DNA of 64,000 nt. It comes from Erwinia persicina. GTDB lineage: Bacteria; Pseudomonadota; Gammaproteobacteria; Enterobacterales; Enterobacteriaceae. The notes under the pieces are model-generated. The model did no database searches, was not told the DNA's origin, and was given only the letters and a program-made list of their open reading frames with translations. The stretch covers positions 478,269 to 542,268 of the forward strand of contig NZ_JACYMO010000002.1 of the NCBI RefSeq assembly GCF_014838825.1, written 5' to 3'. Shown here piece after piece: positions 37,709 to 47,013 of this stretch. Within the stretch, counting starts at the first letter, position 1. The number at the start of each line of letters is the position of its first letter. A program made the translations under genes and the position numbers.

Positions 37709-37737
37709 AGGGGGGAGTCATCCCCCCTCTTTTTTTG
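37709..37737 (+). terminator. intrinsic terminator of cioAB
   Basis: A perfect 8-bp stem AGGGGGGA (37709-37716) and TCCCCCCT (37721-37728) with loop GTCA is followed by C and eight T residues. Confidence 0.9.
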
Positions 37738-37849
37738 TCCGTTGCTGACCTTTTCATTCATACTTTTACACATAACACCCCGGTAAAGCCCGCCAGATGG
37801 TCTACGCTTAAAGTCGTTACAGGAAATCATGCCATCAAAAGGAGGCACA

Positions 37850-38104
37850 ATGAGTCTGTTTGATAAAGCGAACGATAAAGCACAAGAAGCCATCGGCAAA
37901 GGTCAGGAAGAGTTTGGTAAAGCCGTAGACTCGCCAGAGCATGAATTCAGAGGCAAAGTCCGTCAGCAGGCCGCCAAAGCCTCCTACGCCGTTGATGACG
38001 CACTGGACTGCGTGAAAACAAAAACGCAGGAGTCACCACTGGTTTCTCTGGTGATTGCTGCGGGTGTTGGCTTCCTTGCGGCCAAAATATTCGGCCGCCG
38101 TTAA
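37850..38104 (+). CDS. small tail-anchored stress-type protein (CsbD/ElaB-YqjD-like)
   Basis: An 84-residue protein from the ATG that follows GGAGGCAC; an in-frame ATG at 37829 lies upstream of this ribosome-binding site. The N-terminal 55 residues are helical and charged (DKANDKAQEAIGKGQEEFGK), like CsbD or apolipophorin-type repeats. The C-terminal LVSLVIAAGVGFLAAKIFGRR is a tail-anchor helix like that of ElaB/YqjD (DUF883), whose members bind stationary-phase ribosomes at the membrane. The exact family is uncertain. It is a single-gene unit with its own terminator. Confidence 0.75.
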   Translation: MSLFDKANDKAQEAIGKGQEEFGKAVDSPEHEFRGKVRQQAAKASYAVDDALDCVKTKTQESPLVSLVIAAGVGFLAAKIFGRR

Positions 38105-38123
38105 GCCCTAAAATATCTTTCTG

Positions 38124-38148
38124 AACGCCCCTTGTGGGCGTTTTTTTT
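38124..38148 (+). terminator. intrinsic terminator after the tail-anchored protein
   Basis: AACGCCC (38124-38130) pairs with GGGCGTT (38136-38142), with loop CTTGT, running into eight T residues. Confidence 0.9.
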
Positions 38149-38268
38149 ATTTGTTTCGCCCAGGATTTTCACCGTCGCATTAAACATTGAAACGGCCGCA
38201 GCGAGTTGTGATGTACTGATCGGGTAAAGAAATCATCCTGATGGTTAATCGCAGAACGAGGTGAAATC

Positions 38269-38622
38269 ATGGAAAGAACATCACATCTGAACCAGTATCT
38301 GTATGCCGCCAGTCTGGCAGCGCTGCTGCTTGCCAGTGGTGCGTCGGCCAGAACACCGCTACGGCTTCCGCACTACCAGGCCGCGCCTGTGGAAAGTCTT
38401 ACCACGGATGCGAACGCGTATAAGATCCCCGAAGAGTATCGTAATAACAAACCCCAGCCGCTGATGCGGGGCGATGGATTTAATTACAACCTCTATTACA
38501 ACTATCGTTTAACGCCCCATATTATTCTGCGGCCTAATCTGCAACAGACCACAAAACCCGGCTCGGTGAGTGATGACGCCCATCTTTTCGTCGGTGGACT
38601 GAGCGCCGGGATTAACTTCTGA
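38269..38622 (+). CDS. miniature OprB-like outer-membrane protein
   Basis: A 117-residue secreted protein: signal peptide of about 27 residues ending SGASA, a 40-residue linker, and a C-terminal 47 residues that align without gaps to the last 47 residues of the neighbouring full OprB porin. I count 23 identities; both share the NY..YYN, LRP.LQ, PG.VS and GGLSA..NF elements and end in Phe, as BAM substrates do. It therefore keeps signal and final beta strands but lacks some 340 residues of barrel. It may be a decayed duplicate or a small membrane protein in its own right. It has its own leader, and the next 297 bases to oprB hold no other gene. Confidence 0.7.
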   Translation: MERTSHLNQYLYAASLAALLLASGASARTPLRLPHYQAAPVESLTTDANAYKIPEEYRNNKPQPLMRGDGFNYNLYYNYRLTPHIILRPNLQQTTKPGSVSDDAHLFVGGLSAGINF

Positions 38623-38919
38623 TATCGTTAATACCCGTTTTGCCTGCCAGCAAAATGGGTATTTTCCCACCCCATTCACTCGTAGAAATATTTGCTAATC
38701 TTCGCTGTCACTTTTATACAAATAAATAACCACGCTAAATATTTTCAGCACAAAAATACACTCCCCGCTATTCGCACACATGGTGTCATAGCTTCCCGGC
38801 CATGAATTACGTGCGCCCGGGGACGAAAAAGCATTGTATCTCAAACAATCTGTACGGCTTTCTTCTCAGCAGAAAGTGCCCAGGACTTGTACAGATCAAT
38901 AATAAAAAGGCGAAAAACA

Positions 38920-40257
38920 GTGACAAATAAACACGTATTTAAACATAAAATTTCCCCTCTTCTCTACAGCAGTGCCCTTTTCCTGGTCTCTACGGTGGCT
39001 AATGCCGATATGGCACCTCTTAGTATGGATTCCGATTATTTATTTGGTGACTGGGGTGGCTACCGTAGCGAACTGAAAAAGGAAGGCGTCGACTTTCAGG
39101 TAAACTACACCATGGAATCCGCCAGTAACCTTGCCGGGGGCTATAACACCTCTACCACTGCCCGCTATACCGATCAGTGGGCCTTTGGCACCAGCCTCGA
39201 CCTGGAAAAGCTGCTCAACTGGGATGATACGCAGTTCCAGTTCACCATCACCAGCCGAAACGGGCGGGATCTGACCCAGCATATCAATGACCCGCGTACC
39301 GGCGGCCTCTCCTCGGTACAGGAAGTCTGGGGCCGTGGCCAGACCTGGCGTCTGACGCAGTTCTGGGTTAATAAAGGATTCTTTGACCATCTGGTGGAGA
39401 TCAAAGCCGGTCGCGTTACCACGGGAGAGGACTTCGACTCATTCGACAGCAAGTTCGAAAACCTGGCCTTTGGTAGCGGTCAGCCGGGCAACTGGCGCGG
39501 TGACCGCTGGTATAACTGGCCAGTATCGCAGTGGGGAGGACGGATAAAACTGAACCTGCCGGATGATATGTTCTTCCAGGCAGGTTTCTATAATCAGAAC
39601 CGGAATAATTACGATCGCGGCAACGGCTTCTACCTTGACGGCAGCCCGTCCCTGGGGAATATGGTGCCCTTCGAATTCGGCTGGAAACCCCTGCTTGGGG
39701 CGAACAGGCTGCCGGGCAACTACCGTATTGGTGGCTACTACTCTTCGGTAAACGGGGATAAATATTCCAGCTATCGCAATGGCGGCTACGGCAGGCAGGC
39801 GAAGGCCTACGGCGGATATGTACTGCTACAACAGCAAATGACTGCCACCGATGGCGATGTCAGCCGGGGGCTGGGCCTGACGGTACAGGCCGTTATGAAC
39901 GATCATAAAACGTCGAAAACGGATAATTACCAGGCGGTAGAGTTAACGTGGAAAGGTCCCTTTGCCACCCGTGCGCAGGATGAGATCGGTTTTGGCGTGG
40001 CGCGTATTCACGTCAACAGCGACTACAGCAAAATGCAGCGCAGCACCAATCAGTTTAACGGCGAGTATGACTACAGCAGCCCGACCTATCTGCCCGTGCA
40101 GCACGGGTCAGAATGGAACTACGAAGTTTACTACAACGTTCACGCCACCCACTGGCTTGATCTGCGTCCCAGCCTCCAGTACGTCGCTTCACCCGGTGCC
40201 GTCTCTGGGGTGAAAGACGCCTTTATTGGCGGTCTGAGCGCCAATGTGAATTTCTGA
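38920..40257 (+). CDS. OprB-family carbohydrate porin
   Basis: Outer-membrane barrel of the carbohydrate-selective porin family, about 445 residues. The start chosen is GTG at 38920, behind AAAAGG, which gives a clean signal peptide (cleavage after VANA near 29); a TTG at 38887 would add 11 residues. Family marks are YLFGDWGGYRSELKKEGVDF, where OprB starts, the WVNKGFFDHLVEIKAGRV block and the final GGLSANVNF. In Pseudomonas the porin takes up glucose; here it could serve sugar entry, including for the Gcd enzyme, but that is inference. Confidence 0.88.
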   Translation: MTNKHVFKHKISPLLYSSALFLVSTVANADMAPLSMDSDYLFGDWGGYRSELKKEGVDFQVNYTMESASNLAGGYNTSTTARYTDQWAFGTSLDLEKLLNWDDTQFQFTITSRNGRDLTQHINDPRTGGLSSVQEVWGRGQTWRLTQFWVNKGFFDHLVEIKAGRVTTGEDFDSFDSKFENLAFGSGQPGNWRGDRWYNWPVSQWGGRIKLNLPDDMFFQAGFYNQNRNNYDRGNGFYLDGSPSLGNMVPFEFGWKPLLGANRLPGNYRIGGYYSSVNGDKYSSYRNGGYGRQAKAYGGYVLLQQQMTATDGDVSRGLGLTVQAVMNDHKTSKTDNYQAVELTWKGPFATRAQDEIGFGVARIHVNSDYSKMQRSTNQFNGEYDYSSPTYLPVQHGSEWNYEVYYNVHATHWLDLRPSLQYVASPGAVSGVKDAFIGGLSANVNF

Positions 40258-40312
40258 TGGTGACGGGCAGGCCCCGTGTTGTGGTCCGCCCAAAATGCGG
40301 TATCTGTTCAGG

Positions 40313-41071
40313 TTATTTCAGTTGAACGCGCGCCGTGTAGAATCGCCGGGCGGCCAGATAGCCGGCAATAATGGTCGACAGGCTGGCCGTTCCCAGTAGC
40401 ATAAAGGTCACCATAATCTGGTATTTGATCGCTTTTACCGGATCAATACCGGCAAAGATCAGGCCGGACATCATGCCCGGTAAACTCACCAGACCGACGG
40501 TTTTTGCGGCGTCCACCGTGGGGATCATGGCCGCGCGGATGCTGTCGCGCAGGATAGCCGCCGAGGCCAGCTTCATGCCGGCCCCGAGACTGAGCATCTC
40601 TTCAACCCTCTGACGATTGTCGCTGAAGCGTTGGTTAAGGTTGCTGAAACACAGCCCCACCGCCACCATCGCATTACCGGCTATCATTCCCGAGATCGGG
40701 ATGACCTGCATGGGGATAAAGGCGATCGCGCCGCTCAGTAGCAGAATGGTCAGCGTCAGCGTCGTTCCACAGCCCACCGCCACAAACGCAATCAGAAAGC
40801 CTCTGTCGATCGACCCGCTGCGTTTTTTCGCATTCAGCGCTGCGTTAACGCAGATAAACAACACCATCAGTACCGTCAGCCACTGGTGATCCACGTCGAA
40901 GATATACTTAAGCACAAAGCCGACGATAACCAGTTGGATGACAGCCCGCGTCACGCTCCAGAGAATATCTTTCTCCAGCCCCAGCCGCTCTTTGCTGCTC
41001 ACCAGCAGCGCAATCACTACCAGCACCAGCGCCAGAGCCAGTGACGAATTGGTAATATTATGCTGGTCCAT
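40313..41071 (-). CDS. fetB: FetB (YbbM), iron export ABC permease
   Basis: Membrane subunit of the FetAB exporter, which lowers cytosolic iron and peroxide sensitivity. It is 252 residues from the ATG at 41071 (MDQHNITNSSLALALVLVV), with about seven helices. The conserved middle ISGMIAGNAMVAVGL and the C-terminal DSAKTVGLVSLPGMMSGLIFAG-type block (here TVDAAKTVGLVSLPGMMSGL) match E. coli closely. Its start overlaps the fetA stop. Earlier in-frame codons (to 41131) lie inside fetA and are unlikely. Confidence 0.92.
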   Translation of the reverse strand: MDQHNITNSSLALALVLVVIALLVSSKERLGLEKDILWSVTRAVIQLVIVGFVLKYIFDVDHQWLTVLMVLFICVNAALNAKKRSGSIDRGFLIAFVAVGCGTTLTLTILLLSGAIAFIPMQVIPISGMIAGNAMVAVGLCFSNLNQRFSDNRQRVEEMLSLGAGMKLASAAILRDSIRAAMIPTVDAAKTVGLVSLPGMMSGLIFAGIDPVKAIKYQIMVTFMLLGTASLSTIIAGYLAARRFYTARVQLK

Positions 41072-41747
41072 GCTCGCTCCCCTGCCCGGCGGGGCGCAGC
41101 GCAATGCGTCGCCTGCCATCGTCTGTCTCATGGCTGTCGTGGCTGATCCAGATAACCGCCGTGCCGTTACTCACCTGCTGGTTAATGATCGCCTGCACCG
41201 TCAGCTTATTCGCCTCATCCAGCGCGCTGCTGATCTCATCCAGCAGCAGGATCTGCGGAGGAAACTGCAGATGGCGTAGCAGCGCCACCCGCTGTTTCTC
41301 CCCGCCGGAGAGCTGATCAACAGGCTTATCCAGCATCTCTTCTGAGAGATTGATGCGCCGCAATTCACGGCCCAGATGCTGCCGGTCAGTCGCCTGCTGG
41401 CGGATCTGATAAGGCAGGGAAAGGTTGTCACACACCGTGCGGCCAAACAGCTGCGGCGTCTGAAACACGCAGGAGACCTGCTGACGGTAAGGCTCTGGCT
41501 TCAGCGTAACGATCGGCTGGCCGTGAAAGAGCACCTCGCCCCCGGTTGGCTCAAGCAGTGAGGCAATAATTTTTAACAACGTGGTTTTACCGGCTCCGGA
41601 TGGCCCGGTCAGCCAGACGAATTCGCCGCGGTGAAGTTCAAAGGAGGCCGGCGCTAACAGGGTTTTCCCCTGGCGCACAAAAGTGACCTCCCTGGCCTGC
41701 AGGAGAGGGGGTAAAGCATCCATGTGATTAACCAGACTCTGAGTCAT
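41058..41747 (-). CDS. fetA: FetA (YbbL), iron export ABC ATPase
   Basis: ATPase of FetAB, 229 residues. Walker A is GPSGAGKTT near residue 48, the signature is LSGGEKQR near 145, Walker B is ILLLDEISSALD and the His-loop is ISHDSHE. It begins 19 bases after the arnF stop with no terminator visible between, so it appears to be the last part of the arn transcript. An alternative start at MDALPP (41723) is possible. Confidence 0.93.
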   Translation of the reverse strand: MTQSLVNHMDALPPLLQAREVTFVRQGKTLLAPASFELHRGEFVWLTGPSGAGKTTLLKIIASLLEPTGGEVLFHGQPIVTLKPEPYRQQVSCVFQTPQLFGRTVCDNLSLPYQIRQQATDRQHLGRELRRINLSEEMLDKPVDQLSGGEKQRVALLRHLQFPPQILLLDEISSALDEANKLTVQAIINQQVSNGTAVIWISHDSHETDDGRRRIALRPAGQGSEHGPA

Positions 41748-41766
41748 TAATCGGGTGATAATAACA

Positions 41767-42153
41767 TTATCTGCGGCCGTTTTTCCCCGGAGAGAAAATC
41801 AGCAACAGCCCGCCGAGGATCAGCAGCGCGCCCGCCAGCTTGCCCCAGTGAAAGGCCTCATTCAGCCCCGGCAGCCAGAGGGCGACCAGCCAGACCAGCA
41901 GGTAGCTGAGACTTAACAGCGGATAGGCCTGGCTCAGGGGCAGACGCTGCAGGGCCAGCACCCAGCACAGCATGGACAGTCCGTAGGCCACCAGCCCGCC
42001 CACCAGCGCCAGTACCGGCCAGGAGAACGTAAAAAGCGTGTCAATAAACAGCCCTGTCTGACCCACCGGGGGCAGTTGCACCATGGCCCACTTCAGCACC
42101 AGCTGTGCGGCACTGACCAGCATTACGCTACAAAAGGCAAACAGCCACCCCAT
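41767..42153 (-). CDS. arnF: ArnF, 4-amino-4-deoxy-L-arabinose-phosphoundecaprenol flippase subunit
   Basis: Small EmrE-like membrane protein, 128 residues from the ATG at 42153 (MGWLFAFCSVMLVSAAQLVL), overlapping the arnE stop in TGATG. It has four helices. With ArnE it flips undecaprenyl-phosphate-L-Ara4FN-derived L-Ara4N to the periplasm for ArnT. The basic tail KNGRR ends it. Upstream in-frame codons back to 42237 lie inside arnE. Confidence 0.92.
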   Translation of the reverse strand: MGWLFAFCSVMLVSAAQLVLKWAMVQLPPVGQTGLFIDTLFTFSWPVLALVGGLVAYGLSMLCWVLALQRLPLSQAYPLLSLSYLLVWLVALWLPGLNEAFHWGKLAGALLILGGLLLIFSPGKNGRR

Positions 42154-42476
42154 CAGGTATAGCTCCCCATTACCGCCACGCCCGCCACAATCAGTGCGAT
42201 GCCCAGCGCATGACGCCACGGAATTATCTCTTTCCACAACCAGCGGGCGGCCAGAGAAACAAAAATAAAGTTAAGGCTCAACATCGGGTAAGCCACCCCC
42301 ACCGGAACGGTTTGCAGTACCCGCAACCACACCAGCAGCGCCACGCCCAGCAGTACAATGCTCGCCGCCAGCCAGCCAAACAGGCCGCGACGATGAGCCT
42401 GGGCGGTGGCCTGTTTCTGACATAACTGGCCGCCACAACTCAGCAGGCTGGCCAGCACAATCAGCAGTAAATTCAT
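42153..42476 (-). CDS. arnE: ArnE, aminoarabinose-phosphoundecaprenol flippase subunit
   Basis: Membrane protein of 107 residues with four helices and an EamA/SMR fold; it starts MNLLLIVLASLLSCGGQLCQ and has the family GVAYPMLSLNFIFVSLAA block. It overlaps arnT by four bases and arnF by three. It forms the flippase with ArnF. Confidence 0.92.
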   Translation of the reverse strand: MNLLLIVLASLLSCGGQLCQKQATAQAHRRGLFGWLAASIVLLGVALLVWLRVLQTVPVGVAYPMLSLNFIFVSLAARWLWKEIIPWRHALGIALIVAGVAVMGSYT

Positions 42477-44134
42477 GGCTGCTGACGGTAGAAGTAGAGC
42501 AGCATTCTGCCGCGCTGCACAATACGGTCAGGCGTGGGGATCCGCCCATCTATCTGCCGATCCTCACCGGACAGTTTCATTACCAGAGAGACGTTACCTT
42601 CACGGCGATGCTGATACAGCCACGACGCAAAATCGGGTGTGGTCACCAGCCGATCGGCCCCGCTGGCGTACCCTAAACCGTACTCAAGCTCTCCCGGCTG
42701 ATCTAACATACGGATATCACTCCGTTTCAGCGACCAGGCCAGCGCCGAAGCCATGCCGGTGTTATTGGCCAGCACAAAGCGGCTCTGTTGCAGATCCTGA
42801 CTGACGTCAGCAATAAACGGTTGTGGCTGCTTAGAGTTAATCACTTTGTCCGGGATGGCTGCCCCAATCACCAGTGCCAGACCGAGGGGACACAGTGCCG
42901 CCAGCCGCCAGTGTCTGGCGTTTCCAACCAGGCTGGCCGCCCCCACCAGCGCCCAGAACAGAAATGCGGTACTGCCCAGCAGCACTTTGATCAGCTCATG
43001 CTGGGCATAAGCAGGATGCTTTGCCAGGCCCCAGGGGGCCAGCACCAGCAGCATCACCAGCAGCAAGACCGTTCCTACCAGCAGGTTGAGCATCCCATTG
43101 AGTTTCAGCCCGTGTCGCCCCGCCGCCGCCAGCAACAGCGCATGGCGGGCCAGCAGCATCGCCAGCGGCGCAAAGCAGGGCAGAATATAGGTCGGCAGCT
43201 TGCCTTTCGCCACGCTGAAGAACAGCAGCGGCATCACCACCCAGCCCAGCAGATAAACCGCCCCCGGAGCCTCCTGCCGCTGTTGCCAGGCCCGCCGTAG
43301 TGCCCCCGGCAACAGCCCCAGCCACGGCAGCGTTCCGGCAATCAGCACCGGCAGGTAGTACCAGAACGGGGCCTTATGCTGGGCATTGCTCTCGGCAAAG
43401 CGCTGAATATGCTCGACCCAGAAGAAATAGCGCCAAAAATCTGGCTCCTGCCGGGCAATGCTGACTGACCAGGGGAGCGAGATGGCGACCGCACTCACCA
43501 GCGCCAGCGGCCCGAACAGCATCAGTTCTTTAAAGCGCCGCTGCCAGATCATCCACGGAACGACGGCCACCACCGGCACCGCCAGCGCCAGAAACCCTTT
43601 TGTCAGGAAACCCATGCCGCAGGCCAGGCCCAGCAGCAGCCAGCCTGCGACTTTCTGACGCCTGCTGCCCCCCTCCCCGACCAGCCAGAAGCTGCACATG
43701 GCAGCGGTCAGCCACAGGGTGATCATCGGGTCGAGTACGGCATAGGTCCCGATGCTGTACACCAGCATGCAGGTGAGGAAGATAACGGCGGACAGCACCG
43801 CCGTCGCCCGATCGTGCCACAGGCGCATCGCCAGCCAGCCGATCAGCAGCGCGCTGATCGAGACGGAAAATACGGAACCAAAGCGTACGGCAAAATTGGT
43901 GTGGCCGAATAGCCACTGACTGATGTTATTGATCCAGTACCCGGCAATCGGCTTTTCGAAGTAACGCAGGTCCAGAAAGTGAGGCACCACCCAGTTTCCA
44001 CTGAGCAGCATTTCACGGCTGATCTCGGCATAGCGCACCTCATCCGGCTGCCACAGTGAGCGAAGCTCAAGGGGGATCAGATAATAGAGCACATACAGTA
44101 CGGGCAGTAATAACGCATAACGGGTGGTTTTCAT
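42473..44134 (-). CDS. arnT: ArnT, L-Ara4N lipid A transferase
   Basis: GT-C glycosyltransferase of the inner membrane that places L-Ara4N on lipid A phosphates at the periplasmic face. It is 553 residues from the ATG at 44134 (MKTTRYALLLP); a TTG two codons earlier is possible. The first periplasmic loop WQPDEVRYAEISREMLLSGNWVVPHFLDLRYFEKPIAGYW carries the catalytic Asp/Glu residues. About 12-13 helices are present, with a C-terminal periplasmic domain of about 120 residues. Confidence 0.95.
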   Translation of the reverse strand: MKTTRYALLLPVLYVLYYLIPLELRSLWQPDEVRYAEISREMLLSGNWVVPHFLDLRYFEKPIAGYWINNISQWLFGHTNFAVRFGSVFSVSISALLIGWLAMRLWHDRATAVLSAVIFLTCMLVYSIGTYAVLDPMITLWLTAAMCSFWLVGEGGSRRQKVAGWLLLGLACGMGFLTKGFLALAVPVVAVVPWMIWQRRFKELMLFGPLALVSAVAISLPWSVSIARQEPDFWRYFFWVEHIQRFAESNAQHKAPFWYYLPVLIAGTLPWLGLLPGALRRAWQQRQEAPGAVYLLGWVVMPLLFFSVAKGKLPTYILPCFAPLAMLLARHALLLAAAGRHGLKLNGMLNLLVGTVLLLVMLLVLAPWGLAKHPAYAQHELIKVLLGSTAFLFWALVGAASLVGNARHWRLAALCPLGLALVIGAAIPDKVINSKQPQPFIADVSQDLQQSRFVLANNTGMASALAWSLKRSDIRMLDQPGELEYGLGYASGADRLVTTPDFASWLYQHRREGNVSLVMKLSGEDRQIDGRIPTPDRIVQRGRMLLYFYRQQP

Positions 44135-44140
44135 CCGCAA

Positions 44141-45034
44141 TCACTCGACTCGTTGCTGGCATCCCAGCCAGCCTTCACGGCCGGGGAGACTACCCCGGAC
44201 AATCTTACCCGTCGGCAGCTGCGACAGATCCTGCGGCAGCAGCTCGCCCAGCGGGCAGAAGCGAATACCCCGGCGACGCGCCTCGGTCAGCAGGGCGTCA
44301 AACATCTCCGCCAGCACGATCCCTTCCGCTTCCGCATGAATGGTGTAGACCGGCACGCCCTGCTGGCGGCTGATTTCATCAAGGATAAAGGCGTTATAGT
44401 CCTGACGGGCAATGCGCGTCCCCACCACTTCGTCCCAGGTGGGTAACGTCACCGGGATCTGCACAGTACCCGTCCGCCCGTCCGGCAGCAGCGGCAGGAA
44501 AGGTTCAGAGCCACGGCAGTCGCTGTTATAACGGAAGTTAAAAGGCTGTCTGGCAGCGACTACCCGGCCATCTGCCCGCCAGCCCGCCGCCGCCGAACAG
44601 GTCACCGGCTGCCCCGTCAGGGCAGTCAATGCGTCCACGCCCCGACGGATTTCTTCACTCAGCTTATCCGCAGACCATACGCCAGCCCAGGTCTGCCAGG
44701 CGAAATGATCCCAGGCGTGCAGCCCTACCTCATGCTGTATTGTCGCCTGGCGGATCACCTCTGCCAGCCCTTCCCCGATGCGACGTCCGGGCCAGGCCGT
44801 CCCTGCCAGCAGGATATCCCAGCCATAAAGCGAGGCGGCATCAGAGCGCAGCATTTTCCACAGAAAGCGCGGTTTCAGCAGACGCCAGAGATGCCGCCCC
44901 ATATTGTCCGGGCCGACGCTGAAAAAAAAGCTGCCCCGGGTTTGCTGGCGCTCAAGAAGGGAGAGCAGGCGCGGCACACCGTCACGAGTGCCACGCCAGG
45001 TGTCTACATCAATGCGCAGACCGACGTTGATCAT
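44141..45034 (-). CDS. arnD: ArnD, UDP-L-Ara4FN-undecaprenol deformylase
   Basis: NodB-homology deacetylase, 297 residues. It removes the formyl group from the C55P-L-Ara4FN lipid. The metal-binding motif starts in [16 protein letters not shown] (first Asp) and [14 protein letters not shown] (His pair), with DNMG and [19 protein letters not shown] blocks typical of ArnD. It overlaps arnA by four bases and ends six bases before the arnT ATG. Confidence 0.94.
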   Translation of the reverse strand: MINVGLRIDVDTWRGTRDGVPRLLSLLERQQTRGSFFFSVGPDNMGRHLWRLLKPRFLWKMLRSDAASLYGWDILLAGTAWPGRRIGEGLAEVIRQATIQHEVGLHAWDHFAWQTWAGVWSADKLSEEIRRGVDALTALTGQPVTCSAAAGWRADGRVVAARQPFNFRYNSDCRGSEPFLPLLPDGRTGTVQIPVTLPTWDEVVGTRIARQDYNAFILDEISRQQGVPVYTIHAEAEGIVLAEMFDALLTEARRRGIRFCPLGELLPQDLSQLPTGKIVRGSLPGREGWLGCQQRVE

Positions 45035-47013
45035 TCGGTGGTCTCACCCGGTTCCACGGTTTGCAGGAAGAAGTCCAGCGTGGCGTCAATAGTGAAGTTC
45101 ATCGCCACTTCAGGCGTCCAGTTCAGCAGACGCTTCGCATTGCGGATGGACGGTTTGCGGTGCTCCACATCCTGATATCCTTTGCCATAGTAGCTGCTGC
45201 TTTCCACTTCGCGGAAACCGGCAAAAGGCGGAAAACGGTCGCGCAGCGGGTGACGCTCAAAGCTTTCCAGCAGTTGCTCAGCCAGCTCTTTAATGCTCGC
45301 CTCGTTGTCCGGATTACCGATGTTAATGATCTGGCCGTCACAGTTCTGCTGCTTGTTCTCAATGATCAGGAACAGCGCTTCAATGCCGTCACGAATATCG
45401 GTAAAGCAGCGTTTCTGACGCCCGCCGTCAATCAGCTTGATCGGCGAACCTTCCACCAGGTTCAGGATCAGCTGGGTAATGGCGCGCGAACTGCCAATAC
45501 GGGCAGCATTAAGGTTATCCAGCCGTGGCCCCATCCAGTTGAACGGCCGGAACAGCGTAAAGCGCAGCCCCTCTTTTTCCCCGTAGGCCCAGATCACGCG
45601 GTCCAGCAGCTGTTTAGAGACGGAGTAGATCCACCGCTGCTTATTGATTGGCCCAACCACCAGGTTAGAGTGGTCTTCATCAAAGGTGGCATCCGTACTC
45701 ATGCCATACACTTCCGAGGTCGACGGGAAGATAATGCGCTTTTTATACTTCACGCAGTCACGGATGATTTTCAGATTCTCTTCAAAATCCAGCTCAAACA
45801 CGCGCAACGGGTTACGGGTATATTCAATCGGGGTGGCAATCGCCACCAGTGGCAGAACGACATCACATTTCTTGATGTGATATTCAATCCACTCGGAGTG
45901 AATGCTGATATCCCCTTCAACGAAGTGGAAACGATCGTGACCAATAAAGCGACTAATGGCGTCGGAACCAATATCCAGACCAAAGATCTCAAAATTATCA
46001 TCGGCCAGCAGGCGTTCGGTCAGATGGTTACCGATAAAGCCATTGACACCGAGGATCAGTACGCGGGTCCGGCGTTTCGCTGCCGCTGCCGGCTGATTAT
46101 GCAGCAGCGCACCCGCCACCAGCCCCAGCGTCTGCGCCAGCTGGCTGCCCTGCATATACACGCCACTGTCGCTCTGGCCGGTAACCACTTCCAGCGCACC
46201 CTCTGCGCAGGCCACGACAAACGGTGAAACGCAGAGCACAGTTCCCGGTTTTGCCGCTGGCCAGTCATGGCGGATCTGCGACTGCCAGAGGATAAATTTC
46301 GCGCCGCCAACATAGCTGAAAGCACCCGGCCACGGATCGGTCACCGCACGCACAAGATTATGCACCTGCTGCACCGGCTGGTGCCAGTCAATGCGCCCGT
46401 CTTCCGGTGTCCGCCGTCCGACATAGGTGGCCTGGCTTTCATCCTGTTGAATCTCAGTGAAATCACCGCTCCGCAGGGCGGGAAGACTGCGCGTCAGCAG
46501 CGTTTTGGCGCTTTCACAGAGCTTGTAATGCAGCGTCAGCGCATTGTCTTCTGCTGCGATGACCACCTTTTCCCGCGCGATAATGGCCCCGGCGTCGGCA
46601 CGTTTCACCATGCGGTGCAGCGTCACACCGGTTTCCTGTTCCCCGTTTACCAGCACCCAGTTAAGGGGAGCGCGTCCACGATATTTCGGCAGCAGCGAGG
46701 CATGGAGGTTGAAAGCTCCTGCCCGGGCGGCGCTGAGGATCTCCTCGTTCAGCATCTGTCGGTAGTGGAAAGAGAAAATGACATCCGGTTTCATCTCACG
46801 CAGGCGGTTAACCCACAGCGGATGATTCACCTCTTCCGGGGCATAAACCGGCACGCCGAGCTGGGCTGCGGTGCGCGCGACGGAACCGAAAAAGTGGTTT
46901 TCATGGGGATTATCCGCGTGTGTAAAAATGGCGCAGATGTCATAACCGGCTTCAGCCAGCGCCCGGATGCCTGCGCATCCCATATCATGGTAGGCAAAAA
47001 CAACGGCTTTCAT
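45031..47013 (-). CDS. arnA: ArnA, bifunctional formyltransferase/UDP-GlcA decarboxylase
   Basis: A 660-residue two-domain enzyme. The N-terminal formyltransferase (1-305) has the [19 protein letters not shown] motif with the catalytic Asn/His pair; it formylates UDP-L-Ara4N. The C-terminal SDR domain (from about 315, [19 protein letters not shown]) oxidises and decarboxylates UDP-glucuronate; its YxxxK is [10 protein letters not shown] and a Ser/Thr-rich [10 protein letters not shown] block precedes it. The arrangement is as in E. coli. Confidence 0.96.
   Translation of the reverse strand: MKAVVFAYHDMGCAGIRALAEAGYDICAIFTHADNPHENHFFGSVARTAAQLGVPVYAPEEVNHPLWVNRLREMKPDVIFSFHYRQMLNEEILSAARAGAFNLHASLLPKYRGRAPLNWVLVNGEQETGVTLHRMVKRADAGAIIAREKVVIAAEDNALTLHYKLCESAKTLLTRSLPALRSGDFTEIQQDESQATYVGRRTPEDGRIDWHQPVQQVHNLVRAVTDPWPGAFSYVGGAKFILWQSQIRHDWPAAKPGTVLCVSPFVVACAEGALEVVTGQSDSGVYMQGSQLAQTLGLVAGALLHNQPAAAAKRRTRVLILGVNGFIGNHLTERLLADDNFEIFGLDIGSDAISRFIGHDRFHFVEGDISIHSEWIEYHIKKCDVVLPLVAIATPIEYTRNPLRVFELDFEENLKIIRDCVKYKKRIIFPSTSEVYGMSTDATFDEDHSNLVVGPINKQRWIYSVSKQLLDRVIWAYGEKEGLRFTLFRPFNWMGPRLDNLNAARIGSSRAITQLILNLVEGSPIKLIDGGRQKRCFTDIRDGIEALFLIIENKQQNCDGQIINIGNPDNEASIKELAEQLLESFERHPLRDRFPPFAGFREVESSSYYGKGYQDVEHRKPSIRNAKRLLNWTPEVAMNFTIDATLDFFLQTVEPGETTE

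Noticed and set aside
45061-46227. Long (388-codon) + frame opposite arnA
   Set aside because: Antisense shadow of arnA, which has all expected motifs.
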